Shown piece after piece: positions 25,301 through 33,604 of a DNA stretch of 41,283 bases. Numbering within the stretch: the first letter of the stretch is position 1; every line of letters begins with the position of its first letter. The DNA lies in contig CAYSYM010000034.1 in the NCBI GenBank assembly GCA_964435115.1, forward strand, positions 1-41,283, in the 5' to 3' direction. The DNA comes from CAYSYM01 sp964435115. Its GTDB lineage: Bacteria; Chloroflexota; UBA6077; CF-72. Both the position numbers and the translations under genes were made by a program. The notes beneath the pieces were generated by a model. The model made no database searches, was not told the DNA's origin, and worked only from the letters and a program-made list of their open reading frames with translations.

Positions 25301-25494
25301 GGCTCCAGCTGTGGCCCGCCGACCAGCGCGAGCAACTCGATCGAGACGTCGATGCGCTCCGGGCGCGGCTCGAACGGATACCCGCAGAGCGCGACAAGGA
25401 GGTCGCCTCGATAAGGCGGCGCTACGAGAATCCGACGGACAGGACGTTCCCGGTCGCGGTCGAGTTCCTCGTCCCCGAAGGATGGCTTCGATGA
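22369..25494 (+). CDS. drmD: DISARM SNF2-like helicase DrmD
   Basis: This is a 1041-aa SNF2/RapA-type superfamily 2 helicase. Walker A is DDVGLGKTIEAG (about residue 140), the DEAH-type motif II is VVDEAHN (about 248), motif III is SATPHNG (about 289), and the C-terminal RecA domain carries GIDLQRHCNYLIHVEIPWNP and QRNGRIDRHGQ (about 606). A long helical C-terminus follows. DrmD defines class 1 DISARM, an anti-phage restriction system in which it acts with the DrmA-DrmB complex. Start and stop both overlap neighbours by 4 bp (vsr and drmMI). All motor motifs are intact. Confidence 0.92.
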   Translation: MTSAPPELSQLVEVRRRQWVVTDVAASALAGDGVPAPQHLVTLASLDEDALDESLSIVWELEPGARTLDTAGLPRMDGSDPVERLEAFLDAVRWGAATNADRSLLQAPFRSGVEIQDYQLDPLVRAIDMARANLLIADDVGLGKTIEAGLVIQELLVRHRARSVLIVCPASLQVKWRTEMQEKFGLEFRIVDTDYIRQLRRERGIHANPWTSFPRLISSMDWMKSGEGLRLVKDALPAHVTYPRKFDILVVDEAHNVAPAAASRYAMPSQRTRLIRRLAPHFEHRLFLSATPHNGYQESFTSLLELLDDQRFARGVMPDSRQLQRAMVRRLKSDLVDENGEPIYPRRELLPLEVDYTPEEREMHRLLRDFTESRRRAVAGTSAEFGTEFVHKLLKKRMFSSPRAFASTLARHRQTLARGTTPGGNRALKERILRTAILRAEEEYADDAQVENTEAEAVEAASELASALTAEQRAVLDRLSAWAEAAKNRPDSKARAIVDWLNAHLKTHGVVNDKRVILFTEYRATHSWLQEVLAARGWGGERLMALHGGVEQDERERIKAAFQARPDLSPVRILLATDAASEGIDLQRHCNYLIHVEIPWNPNVMEQRNGRIDRHGQREKTVYIWHPVGRGREAGDGAAPGDLDGDHEFLMRVVHKVENIREDLGSVGPVIAQQVEEAMLGKRAQIDTGAAEAKAAEARRFVAAERRLQERVARLHLRLLEAREGFHLTPDRVARAVSVALDLAGKPPLKAASLPGVPDGRVFEVPLLTGSWAQAANGLAHPHTGTRRPITFDHGVAQGRDDVVLAHLNHRLVQMALRLLRAEVWAHADRRNLNRVAVRSAPPGTVDEPIVIVWSRLVIAGGGHHRLHEELTLAGGELRAGGFARTRSLGRLEELLGASTLAAPSRETFAALRLRFEEQAPGIVRAVEARSRERLEFLTSTLERRRADEESDLTQVLEDLATLIRKELEESQRAVQLRLQLWPADQREQLDRDVDALRARLERIPAERDKEVASIRRRYENPTDRTFPVAVEFLVPEGWLR

Positions 25495-28400
25495 CGCGGA
25501 CCTCCGAACACATCGAGTGGCTCAACCTCGTCGATCGGTCCGGACCGTTCGTGGTGCCGGCGGTCCTCGAAGAGGTGTTTCCCCAGGGCTTCGACAAGGT
25601 CGAGACGCCGGGCCGCCAAAGGTTGCGGGCAGCGTACGACGAGTGGCGCGATGCGGTGGACGAGGGCGATCCTGCCCTCTCGGATCTGCACGGCGCGTGG
25701 GTGCGGATAGTTCTCCGAGATGCGCTCGAATACGAGAACGGCGTGCTCGCCTCCCGGGCGGAGTTGGGGGAGGCGTTCGCCTATCGCGCGCCGGAGCATG
25801 GCGTACGGTTGGCCCCCGACTTCGCGGTCCGCGGCGATGACGGTGCGCCGCGTCTGCTCATCGCCGTCCATCCACCAGACACGGACCTAGAGAAGCCGCT
25901 GGCTGGCGACGGCTGGCCCGCTTCTGCCGCAGAGCGCATGACCCTGCTCTGCCGCGCCAACGGCGTCCGCGTCGGTCTCGTCACGAATGGCGAGCAGTGG
26001 ATGCTGGTCAATGCCCCTGTCGGGGGCACGTCCGGCTACGCGTCATGGTTCGCGCGCCTGTGGTGGCAGGAGCCCGTGACGCTCCGGGCCTTCGTTTCGT
26101 TGCTGGGCGTCCGCCGCTGTTTCGGTCCACCGGACGAGTCCCTCGACCAGTTGCTAGAGCGCTCGCTCGCGTTCCAGGAGGAGGTCACCGACACCCTCGG
26201 CCAGCAGGTGCGACGCGCCGTGGAGGTGTTGATCCAGGCACTCGGACGCGCGGACGAAGACCGCAACGGCGAGCTGCTCAAGGACGTCTCCCCCACTGAG
26301 CTCTATGAGGCTGGTCTCACCGTCATGATGCGACTGGTGTTCATTCTCTGCGCCGAGGAGCGAAGTCTCCTCCTGCTTGGCGATCCTGTCTACGACCAGC
26401 ACTACGCCATCTCTACGCTGCGCGCGCGGCTACGCGAAGACGAGTCCCAGCACGGTCCCGAGGTGATCGAGCGCCGACACGACGCGTGGTCGCGGATGCT
26501 GTCCGTCTTCCGCGCCGTCTTTGGCGGCATCAAGCACGAGGCCTTGCGTATGCCCGCGCTGGGCGGATCGCTGTTCGATCCCGACCGGTTCCCGTTCTTG
26601 GAAGGGCGTGCAAAGGGGACCTCGTGGCGGGAGGAACCCGCCTCTCCGCTGCCCATCGACAACCGCACGGTGCTCCTCCTTCTCTCTGCGCTCCAACTTC
26701 TGGAGCAGCGCGCTGGCGCACAACTGCTTTCCTATCGCGCTCTGGATGTCGAGCAGATCGGCCACGTCTACGAAGGCCTCCTGGAGTACACGGTCGCCCG
26801 TGTGCCCGCGGTTACCGTGGGTCTGATCGGGTCGCAGAAGATCCCGAATCCGAGCATCGAATTGGCGACGCTGGAGGCCGTCGCCGCCAAGGGGACACCG
26901 ACGGCGGCGGCTTATCTGGCCGATCTGACCGGGCGTTCGCTCGCCGCCATCGACAACGCCATTGCGCGCGGCGGCAGGGACGCAGACCTGCCTAAGCTGA
27001 TTCAGGCGTGCGTGGGCGATGGCTCCGTGGCGGAGAGGGTCAAGCCCTTCTCGGGACTGATCCGGACCGACAGCTGGGGCTCGCTACTCGTCTACCGCGC
27101 CGGGTCGTTCGCGATCACGCGCGGCGTGGAACGCCGCGAGACGGGCACCCACTACACGCCTCGCTCGCTCACCGAGGCCATCGTGGAGAGGGTGCTGCAA
27201 CCCATCGTCTACACCGGGCCAGCCGAAGGCAAGCCGCGCGAACAGTGGGTGCTGAAGGGCTCAGCCGAGTTGCTCGAGCTGAAGATCTGCGACCCAGCCA
27301 TGGGTTCGGGCGCATTCCTGGTCCAGGCGTGCCGGTACCTCGGTGAGCGACTTGTCGAGGCGTGGGCGAACGAAGAGGAGGCGGGCCACGTCATCACGTC
27401 CGAGGGTGCTGCGCGTGACGGGCTCGGCGATCGCGATCCGTTGTCGCGCGATCCCGACGACCGGCTGCTCTTCGCGAGGCGCCTCGTGGCCGAGCGCTGC
27501 CTCTACGGCGTGGACGCGAATCGCCTTGCAGTGGAGCTGGCGAAGCTATCCATCTGGCTGGTGACGCTGGCGAAGGGCCGACCGTTCGGTTTCCTCGACC
27601 ACAACTTGCGGCACGGGGATAGCTTGCTCGGCATCTGGGCGCTTGATCAGCTCACCGAGCTGAAGCTGGAGCCGTCATCGACCGATCACCAGCCGCGCCT
27701 GTTCGGTCGCTCTGTCCGGGCAGCGGTCGACGAGGCGATCTCGCTCCGCAAGCGACTCCGCGACATCCCCAGTCGAGACATCCGGGACGTCCAGTCGATG
27801 GCACGCCTGGACACCGAGTCGCGCCGTGCCGTCGAAGCGCCGACCCTGCTCGCAGATGCCTTCGTCGCGACACTTCTCCAAACCGGTGGCAAACGCAGCG
27901 CCATCGAGGCGGCGCTGGACATGCTCGCGATGAAGGCGGATCTCGTGCTCGCTGACGATGAGGCGACGAGGGAGGATCTGGAGTGCACCGTTCGGCTGAC
28001 ACTGGCCGACGGTGTCGCTCCGGGCAGGCCACCGCGCAGGCCATTCCACTGGCCGCTCCAATTTCCTGAGGTCTTCACTCGCGGCGCGAAGGGCTTCGAC
28101 GCAATCGTGGGCAACCCACCGTTCATGTATGGGAAGAACGTCAGCGGCGCACTGGGGGACCGCTACAGCGCCTACCTGGTGACGGTGCATCCGTGGGCCA
28201 GCAAGAACGCGGACGTGTGCGTCCACTTCTTCCTGCGGGCGTTCGCTCTTCTCCGTGACGGCGGTGCTATGGGCATGCTGGCGACGAAGACGATCGCAGA
28301 GGGCGACTCCCGCGAGAGCGGTCTCGACTGGATCCTCGACAGCGGGGGCACCATCTACGCCGCCAACCCGAACGAAGTGTGGCCGGGGAAGGCATCAGTC

Positions 28401-29570
28401 ATTACCAGCCGCGTGCACGTCTTCAAGGGACGATGGCATGGCCGGCGCAGACTCTCCGATCGCGAAGTAGCGTTCATCTCGTCCTACCTGAACGATCAGG
28501 ATCTCTGGACGCCGCAGCCTCTCAGAGCCAATGCGGGGATCGCCTTCCAAGGTTCCACGGTGCTCGGGGACGCACACGTCCTGACACCCGACGAAGCGGC
28601 CCGCCTAATAGTCGCCGACCCGCCGAACCGGGAGGTTCTCTTCCCCTTCATGAATGGGGACGAGCTCAACTCCGATCCTGAGCAGCGCCCGGTCCGGTGG
28701 GTGGTGAACTTCTTCGACTGGGGAGAGCGGCCGGCAACGCGCTACGCGGCAGTCTATGAACTGCTTCGCGCCCGGGCCTATCCAGACCGCCTGGAAAGGA
28801 GCAAGAAGAAATCGTACGCGGGGATCATGAGCTCCTGGTGGCGGTTCTGGCGCGTGCGACCTGACCTCTACCACGCGATCGGGCGAGGCCGTGACTTCGA
28901 GAAGCATGTGCCTGGTTGGGATCCGAGTGTCCCAGCGCTGCAGCGAGTGCTGGTGATTGCGAGGACCTCGAAGACGGGGGCATTCGTGTGGGTTCCAAAT
29001 GAGTACGTCATGTCCGATGCGACGGTCGTGTTCGCCAGATCCAACGACAGCTTCTTCGCAGTACTGCAGAGCAGTCTGCACATCTGCTACGCGTGGTTCC
29101 AGTCGTCCAAGATGAAAGCGGACCTGCGCTATAGCCACAGCGATTGCTTCGAGACGTTTCCACTACCGCTGAACTTGGATGGAAACGCCGATCTTGAACA
29201 CATTGGCGAAAGGTTCCACTCTGCGCGCGCCGAATACCTCGTTGCGCACCAGATCGGGCTGACGGATTTCTACCATCGCTTCCACGATCCCACTGCCGAC
29301 GCCTCGGGGCTTCCCGAGCTGCGGCGCCTTCAGACCTTGATGGACCAAGCCGTCGCCGAAGCCTACGGCTTCGATGACATCTGCCTAGATCACGACTTCC
29401 ATTCGGTTGCATATCTCCCCGAGGAGGATCGCGTCCGCTTCACCATCAGCGAAGACGCGCGGTTGGAAGTCTTGCGGCGCTTGACGAATCTCAACCGCGA
29501 GCGGCACGAGGCCGAGTGTGCTCAGGCGAGCGAAGAGCGCGGGACCAATACGTTGCTAGGAGCTCGGTGA
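25491..29570 (+). CDS. drmMI: DISARM N6-adenine-type methyltransferase DrmMI
   Basis: This 1359-aa methyltransferase follows the class 1 DISARM plan. A long N-terminal region (about 1-580) precedes the Rossmann core with the SAM-binding motif CDPAMGSGAFLVQA (about residue 601) and the amino-methyltransferase motif IV AIVGNPPFMYG (about 874). The NPPF tetrad indicates N6-adenine modification. The last about 450 residues should carry target recognition. It marks host DNA so that DISARM attacks only unmodified DNA. ATG 25491 overlaps the drmD stop (ATGA); ATG 25482 is an alternative. GC content drops in the C-terminal part (see findings). Confidence 0.92.
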   Translation: MTRTSEHIEWLNLVDRSGPFVVPAVLEEVFPQGFDKVETPGRQRLRAAYDEWRDAVDEGDPALSDLHGAWVRIVLRDALEYENGVLASRAELGEAFAYRAPEHGVRLAPDFAVRGDDGAPRLLIAVHPPDTDLEKPLAGDGWPASAAERMTLLCRANGVRVGLVTNGEQWMLVNAPVGGTSGYASWFARLWWQEPVTLRAFVSLLGVRRCFGPPDESLDQLLERSLAFQEEVTDTLGQQVRRAVEVLIQALGRADEDRNGELLKDVSPTELYEAGLTVMMRLVFILCAEERSLLLLGDPVYDQHYAISTLRARLREDESQHGPEVIERRHDAWSRMLSVFRAVFGGIKHEALRMPALGGSLFDPDRFPFLEGRAKGTSWREEPASPLPIDNRTVLLLLSALQLLEQRAGAQLLSYRALDVEQIGHVYEGLLEYTVARVPAVTVGLIGSQKIPNPSIELATLEAVAAKGTPTAAAYLADLTGRSLAAIDNAIARGGRDADLPKLIQACVGDGSVAERVKPFSGLIRTDSWGSLLVYRAGSFAITRGVERRETGTHYTPRSLTEAIVERVLQPIVYTGPAEGKPREQWVLKGSAELLELKICDPAMGSGAFLVQACRYLGERLVEAWANEEEAGHVITSEGAARDGLGDRDPLSRDPDDRLLFARRLVAERCLYGVDANRLAVELAKLSIWLVTLAKGRPFGFLDHNLRHGDSLLGIWALDQLTELKLEPSSTDHQPRLFGRSVRAAVDEAISLRKRLRDIPSRDIRDVQSMARLDTESRRAVEAPTLLADAFVATLLQTGGKRSAIEAALDMLAMKADLVLADDEATREDLECTVRLTLADGVAPGRPPRRPFHWPLQFPEVFTRGAKGFDAIVGNPPFMYGKNVSGALGDRYSAYLVTVHPWASKNADVCVHFFLRAFALLRDGGAMGMLATKTIAEGDSRESGLDWILDSGGTIYAANPNEVWPGKASVITSRVHVFKGRWHGRRRLSDREVAFISSYLNDQDLWTPQPLRANAGIAFQGSTVLGDAHVLTPDEAARLIVADPPNREVLFPFMNGDELNSDPEQRPVRWVVNFFDWGERPATRYAAVYELLRARAYPDRLERSKKKSYAGIMSSWWRFWRVRPDLYHAIGRGRDFEKHVPGWDPSVPALQRVLVIARTSKTGAFVWVPNEYVMSDATVVFARSNDSFFAVLQSSLHICYAWFQSSKMKADLRYSHSDCFETFPLPLNLDGNADLEHIGERFHSARAEYLVAHQIGLTDFYHRFHDPTADASGLPELRRLQTLMDQAVAEAYGFDDICLDHDFHSVAYLPEEDRVRFTISEDARLEVLRRLTNLNRERHEAECAQASEERGTNTLLGAR

Positions 29571-32500
29571 CGCAGATGACTGACAGAGAGAAGACGCCGA
29601 ACGCCTGGCTCATCGTGCTTGATGAGGAGGCGGGTGCATCGGAGTTCTGGGTCGAAGTGGGCGGCCTGCCTGCCGAACACGGGGCCATCCGCGATGGCGA
29701 TGGCGTGATCCTGGCTCGGCGGAGTTCTCGTGGGTTATTGGTCGAAGGCTTCGCGCGTGCGTATCGGGTGCGCCGCACGACCGACGCGGCGATGGTCTAC
29801 TTCGACGGCACCGCGCGTTTGTCGCCGGCCCGCAATCTGGCCTCGCTCGGTGTGGCCACGGCGGACGACGTTCCGCCGGTGTCCCGCGTCGACTGGGAGG
29901 TCTTCGAGAGCGCGCTGAAGGCGGGAGGCACCGACTTCGGCAGGATGCCGGTCATCAACGGGAGTTCGCCGCGAGAACAGGCCTACATCCGGGAGCTGCT
30001 GCAACTGGCCGTGACGGACGATCTGCTCGGGCCAGCCTCCGGCCAGCAGGAAGAGATCGTCGGCATGAGCGTCCGGGACCGCTACCTCGTCGGGAAGCTC
30101 GCCCCCCGCACGGCCGGAGACGAGAACATCGAAGGCCTCAAGGGGCCAGCTGCCCTCGACGATGACGTGCCGGACGGCGAGGTGCCCAGCGACCTCCGGC
30201 CACTCGAGGAGGTCGGCACTGGCAGGGACAAGGGTGCGCGACGGCTCGTCCCCGGCGAGGAGTTCGCCTCCACGGCCGGCAGCAGCGATCCGGACGATGA
30301 CGAGAGCCAGGAGATCGAAGCGTCGAAGAACCAGTCGGTGGTCCCCTCGTCCCTGGGGCTCACCGTTTGCGTCGACGGCTCGGCCGAAGCGCTGGAGGCC
30401 GAAGTCCGGTGGGGCCGGTACGTGCGGGGCTCCAGCGAGGAACAGGTGGATGAGAATGGCAAGCCCCTACGGGCATGGAAGCGGGTGCCGTCAGGTGGGC
30501 GACTGACGCTGGCGATGCGGGAGGGCCCGATCAATCCCGTCGCGCCCGACCCCGCGTGCCCGCAGGTGCTGATCCAGGGCACGGTGCGTCCGCCCCTGGC
30601 GTCGGGGGAGAGGCTCGTGACCGTCTTCCTCGTGAACGACCAGCCGAAGCCGGAACAGAACCAAGACCAGGCCTGGGTCTTCCAACCCGGGATCATCCTG
30701 CGCCATGCCGGCGGGGAAGCTGTCTTCCGCCGGCGACCGGAAGCCACCGAGGGCGATCGGGACGCGGAGCGGCTGAACCTCGAGATGATCTATCGGAAGC
30801 GGGTGGAGTTCGCCGTCGGCCATGGCGTGTCCGTCCATGCCGAGCCAGCGCCCGGAGCGCCAGACCGCGCGGTCGAGGTGCGCACGCGCGTCATGCCGTT
30901 CCATGAGGTGGGGGTGACGGAGACCCCCGGCCAGGAGCCACAAGATCGCCCCGCCCTTCGACGGCTGGTGAGCGAGGGACTCCTCGACATGCGCACGCTC
31001 GCGGAGATGGATAGGCACGAGCTCGTAGAGACGCTGTCCGTTATCACCGACGACTACGCGGCCTGGATCGGCGAGCAGCGTGGTCGCGTCGCCACCGAGT
31101 TGGCCGGCTACGACGTGCCGGCGAAGCAGGCGATGGATCGGTGCGAGGAGGTTCTCCAGCGTCTGCGCGAGGGCGTCTTCACGCTCGACAGGGACGACAA
31201 GGCGCTCACGGCGTTCCGCTTCGCCAACCGCGCCATGGCCATGCAGCGCGCACGCAGCATCTACGCGCTGAGCCGCCGCCGCGGCGAGGATGTCGAGCTC
31301 GCCGAGGTCGACGTTCCGCGCAACCGCTCGTGGCGTCCGTTCCAGCTGGCGTTCCTGCTGCTCTCGGTCCCCTCGCTGGCCGATCCGCGGCACCCCGACC
31401 GCAAGAGGCCGGTGGACGCTATCGCCGACCTCCTCTGGTTCCCGACCGGGGGTGGGAAGACCGAGGCGTACCTGGGCGTGGCGGCGTTCTGCATGGCCAT
31501 CCGGCGCCTCCAAGGTGATCTGGGCGGTCTGGACGCCAGCCGGGGCTTATCGGTGGTGATGCGCTACACGCTGCGGTTGCTGACACTGCAGCAGTTCCAG
31601 CGTGCCACCACCCTGATCTGCGCCCTGGAGGCGCTGCGCCGGTCCGACGAGAAGACCTGGGGGGCCACGCCGTTCACGATCGGGCTCTGGGTGGGCCAGC
31701 GAGTCACGCCGAACGATACCGAGTCGAGCCACGAGGCCATTGAGGCAGAGCGCACCGGGAAGCGCCCCACCGGCTCGTCGCCAGCGCAGCTCACCACTTG
31801 TCCTTGGTGCGGGTCCGAGATCGCTGCCGGACGCGATATCGAGGTGAGGCGGTTCGGCCACGACGTGGGGCGGACCATCATCTACTGCGGCGACAAGCTC
31901 GGACGCTGCGATTTCAGCCGAGCCAAGTCGAAGGATCTCGGCGTGCCGGTCCTCGTCGTCGACGACGAGATCTACCGCCGACCCCCGAGCATGCTCATCG
32001 CCACCGTCGACAAGTTCGCAATGATGGCTTGGCGCGGCCAGGTGCGGACGCTGTTCGGCCGCGCGACGAGGGAGTGCCCGCGCCACGGTCTGTTGTGGCC
32101 CGGAGCGGAGTGCAATGGCAAGCACCTCAAGAGCGGCGCCCTCCCGGCGGTCGACCCCAAGCCCATCAAAGCGCTGCGCCCACCAGACCTAATCATCCAG
32201 GACGAGCTGCACCTGATCAGCGGGCCGCTCGGCACCGCCGTCGGTCTCTACGAGACGGCGATAGACGAGTCCGCGACGTGGAAGCTGGACGACGCGGCGG
32301 TCAGACCCAAGGTGATCGCCTCGACCGCCACGGTCCGCAAGGCGCCAGAACAGGTGAACAACCTGTTCCTGCGCCGGGTCTCGGTGTTTCCCCCCAACGG
32401 CCTAGATGTCGAGGACGACTTCTTCTCCGTCCAGCGTTCCGTCGCGGAGAAGTCCGGACGGCGCTATCTCGGCATTTGCTCACCGGGCAGCGCGCGGCCC

Positions 32501-33604
32501 GCCGTCCTGATCCGCGTCTACACCGCGCTGCTAACGGGCGCGCAGGCCCTCTTCGAGCGGTTCGGACCGGCGGCGGATCCTTGGATGACCCTGGTGGGGT
32601 ACTTCAACTCGCTGCGCGAGCTCGGGGGCATGCGCCGCCTCGCCGAGGACGACGTCCAGACGCGCTCGTTCCGGGTGCAGATGAGCAGGGTCGCCAGACC
32701 GGGGCTCGCGCAGCGCAGCGTCAAGAACGTGGACGAGCTCACCTCGCGCGTCCCCAACAAGGAGATCCCTCGCAAGCTCGACCAGCTCGAGATCTCCTTC
32801 AAGGGCGCGCTGGACGCTGCGACAGGACTCTACAAGGTCTCGTGGGGCAAGGACGAAGCACGGGCGATGGACGTGGTCCTCGCGAGCAACATGCTCGGGG
32901 TCGGCGTCGACGTCGTCCGGTTGGGACTGATGGTCGTCAACGGCCAGCCCAAGAGCACAGCCGAGTACATCCAGGCGACGAGTCGGGTCGGCCGCTTCTT
33001 TCCTGGATTGGTCTGCACCGTCCTGACATGGTCGCGGCCGCGGGACCTGTCGCACTACGAGACCTTCGAGCACTACCACGCCACCTTCTACAAGCACGTC
33101 GAGGCCCAGTCCGTCACGCCGTTCGCGCCCCGTGCGTTGGACCGCGGGCTGACGGGCGCGATGGTGGGCTGGCTCAGGCTCAAATACGACGAATACAACC
33201 CGAACCTCGGCGCCGGCAGCCTGGACAGCGCGGCCAAACCGGCCATCGCCGAGGCGAAGCGGGTCTTCGCGCAGCGCGCCGGCCGCGTCACCGACTCGAA
33301 GGAGGCGCAGCGTCTCGCGGAGGACATGGTCGGCCAACGGTGCGACGAGTGGGTCAAAGAGGCGGCGAGGGGCGGAAGAAGGCTCGGCTACGAGACCAGC
33401 CGGGGGCGCAAGGCGGGTGCCGGCGACATCGCGGCGCTATTGAAGAAGCCCGGGTCGCAGCCGTGGGACGGGTTCACGGTACCGCTCTCGCTGCGAGAGG
33501 TCGAACCGGGCGTGCGGCTGGTGATGAACACCGACCACCTGCCCGAAGGACCGGCCTGGAAGCCCAGCCCGGTAGAGTCGAAGCAGGAGGCGGTCGCTCC
33601 ATGA
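29567..33604 (+). CDS. drmA: DISARM helicase DrmA
   Basis: This 1345-aa core DISARM protein has a helicase domain. Walker A is PTGGGKTEAYLG (about residue 625), motif II is IIQDELHLISGPLG (about 879), motif III-like is ASTATVRKAPEQ, and the C-terminal helicase lobe contains IQATSRVGRFFPGL (about 1136). A zinc-ribbon-like Cys cluster (CPWCGSE, CGDKLGRC) sits at about 745-785. DrmA pairs with DrmB to bind and act on DNA with free 5' ends. The GTG at 29567 overlaps the drmMI stop (GTGA) with AGGAG 4 nt upstream; ATG 29576 is the alternative start. Confidence 0.93.
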   Translation: MTQMTDREKTPNAWLIVLDEEAGASEFWVEVGGLPAEHGAIRDGDGVILARRSSRGLLVEGFARAYRVRRTTDAAMVYFDGTARLSPARNLASLGVATADDVPPVSRVDWEVFESALKAGGTDFGRMPVINGSSPREQAYIRELLQLAVTDDLLGPASGQQEEIVGMSVRDRYLVGKLAPRTAGDENIEGLKGPAALDDDVPDGEVPSDLRPLEEVGTGRDKGARRLVPGEEFASTAGSSDPDDDESQEIEASKNQSVVPSSLGLTVCVDGSAEALEAEVRWGRYVRGSSEEQVDENGKPLRAWKRVPSGGRLTLAMREGPINPVAPDPACPQVLIQGTVRPPLASGERLVTVFLVNDQPKPEQNQDQAWVFQPGIILRHAGGEAVFRRRPEATEGDRDAERLNLEMIYRKRVEFAVGHGVSVHAEPAPGAPDRAVEVRTRVMPFHEVGVTETPGQEPQDRPALRRLVSEGLLDMRTLAEMDRHELVETLSVITDDYAAWIGEQRGRVATELAGYDVPAKQAMDRCEEVLQRLREGVFTLDRDDKALTAFRFANRAMAMQRARSIYALSRRRGEDVELAEVDVPRNRSWRPFQLAFLLLSVPSLADPRHPDRKRPVDAIADLLWFPTGGGKTEAYLGVAAFCMAIRRLQGDLGGLDASRGLSVVMRYTLRLLTLQQFQRATTLICALEALRRSDEKTWGATPFTIGLWVGQRVTPNDTESSHEAIEAERTGKRPTGSSPAQLTTCPWCGSEIAAGRDIEVRRFGHDVGRTIIYCGDKLGRCDFSRAKSKDLGVPVLVVDDEIYRRPPSMLIATVDKFAMMAWRGQVRTLFGRATRECPRHGLLWPGAECNGKHLKSGALPAVDPKPIKALRPPDLIIQDELHLISGPLGTAVGLYETAIDESATWKLDDAAVRPKVIASTATVRKAPEQVNNLFLRRVSVFPPNGLDVEDDFFSVQRSVAEKSGRRYLGICSPGSARPAVLIRVYTALLTGAQALFERFGPAADPWMTLVGYFNSLRELGGMRRLAEDDVQTRSFRVQMSRVARPGLAQRSVKNVDELTSRVPNKEIPRKLDQLEISFKGALDAATGLYKVSWGKDEARAMDVVLASNMLGVGVDVVRLGLMVVNGQPKSTAEYIQATSRVGRFFPGLVCTVLTWSRPRDLSHYETFEHYHATFYKHVEAQSVTPFAPRALDRGLTGAMVGWLRLKYDEYNPNLGAGSLDSAAKPAIAEAKRVFAQRAGRVTDSKEAQRLAEDMVGQRCDEWVKEAARGGRRLGYETSRGRKAGAGDIAALLKKPGSQPWDGFTVPLSLREVEPGVRLVMNTDHLPEGPAWKPSPVESKQEAVAP

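Noticed and set aside
24927..25490. In-frame upstream extension of drmMI
   Set aside because: It lies wholly within drmD in another frame and is Arg/Ala-rich. The ATG at 25491 overlapping the drmD stop is the natural start.
31798..33600. In-frame upstream extension of drmB
   Set aside because: It overlaps the motif-rich helicase part of drmA and reads as low-complexity Arg-rich sequence. drmB starts at 33601 with an ATGA overlap.
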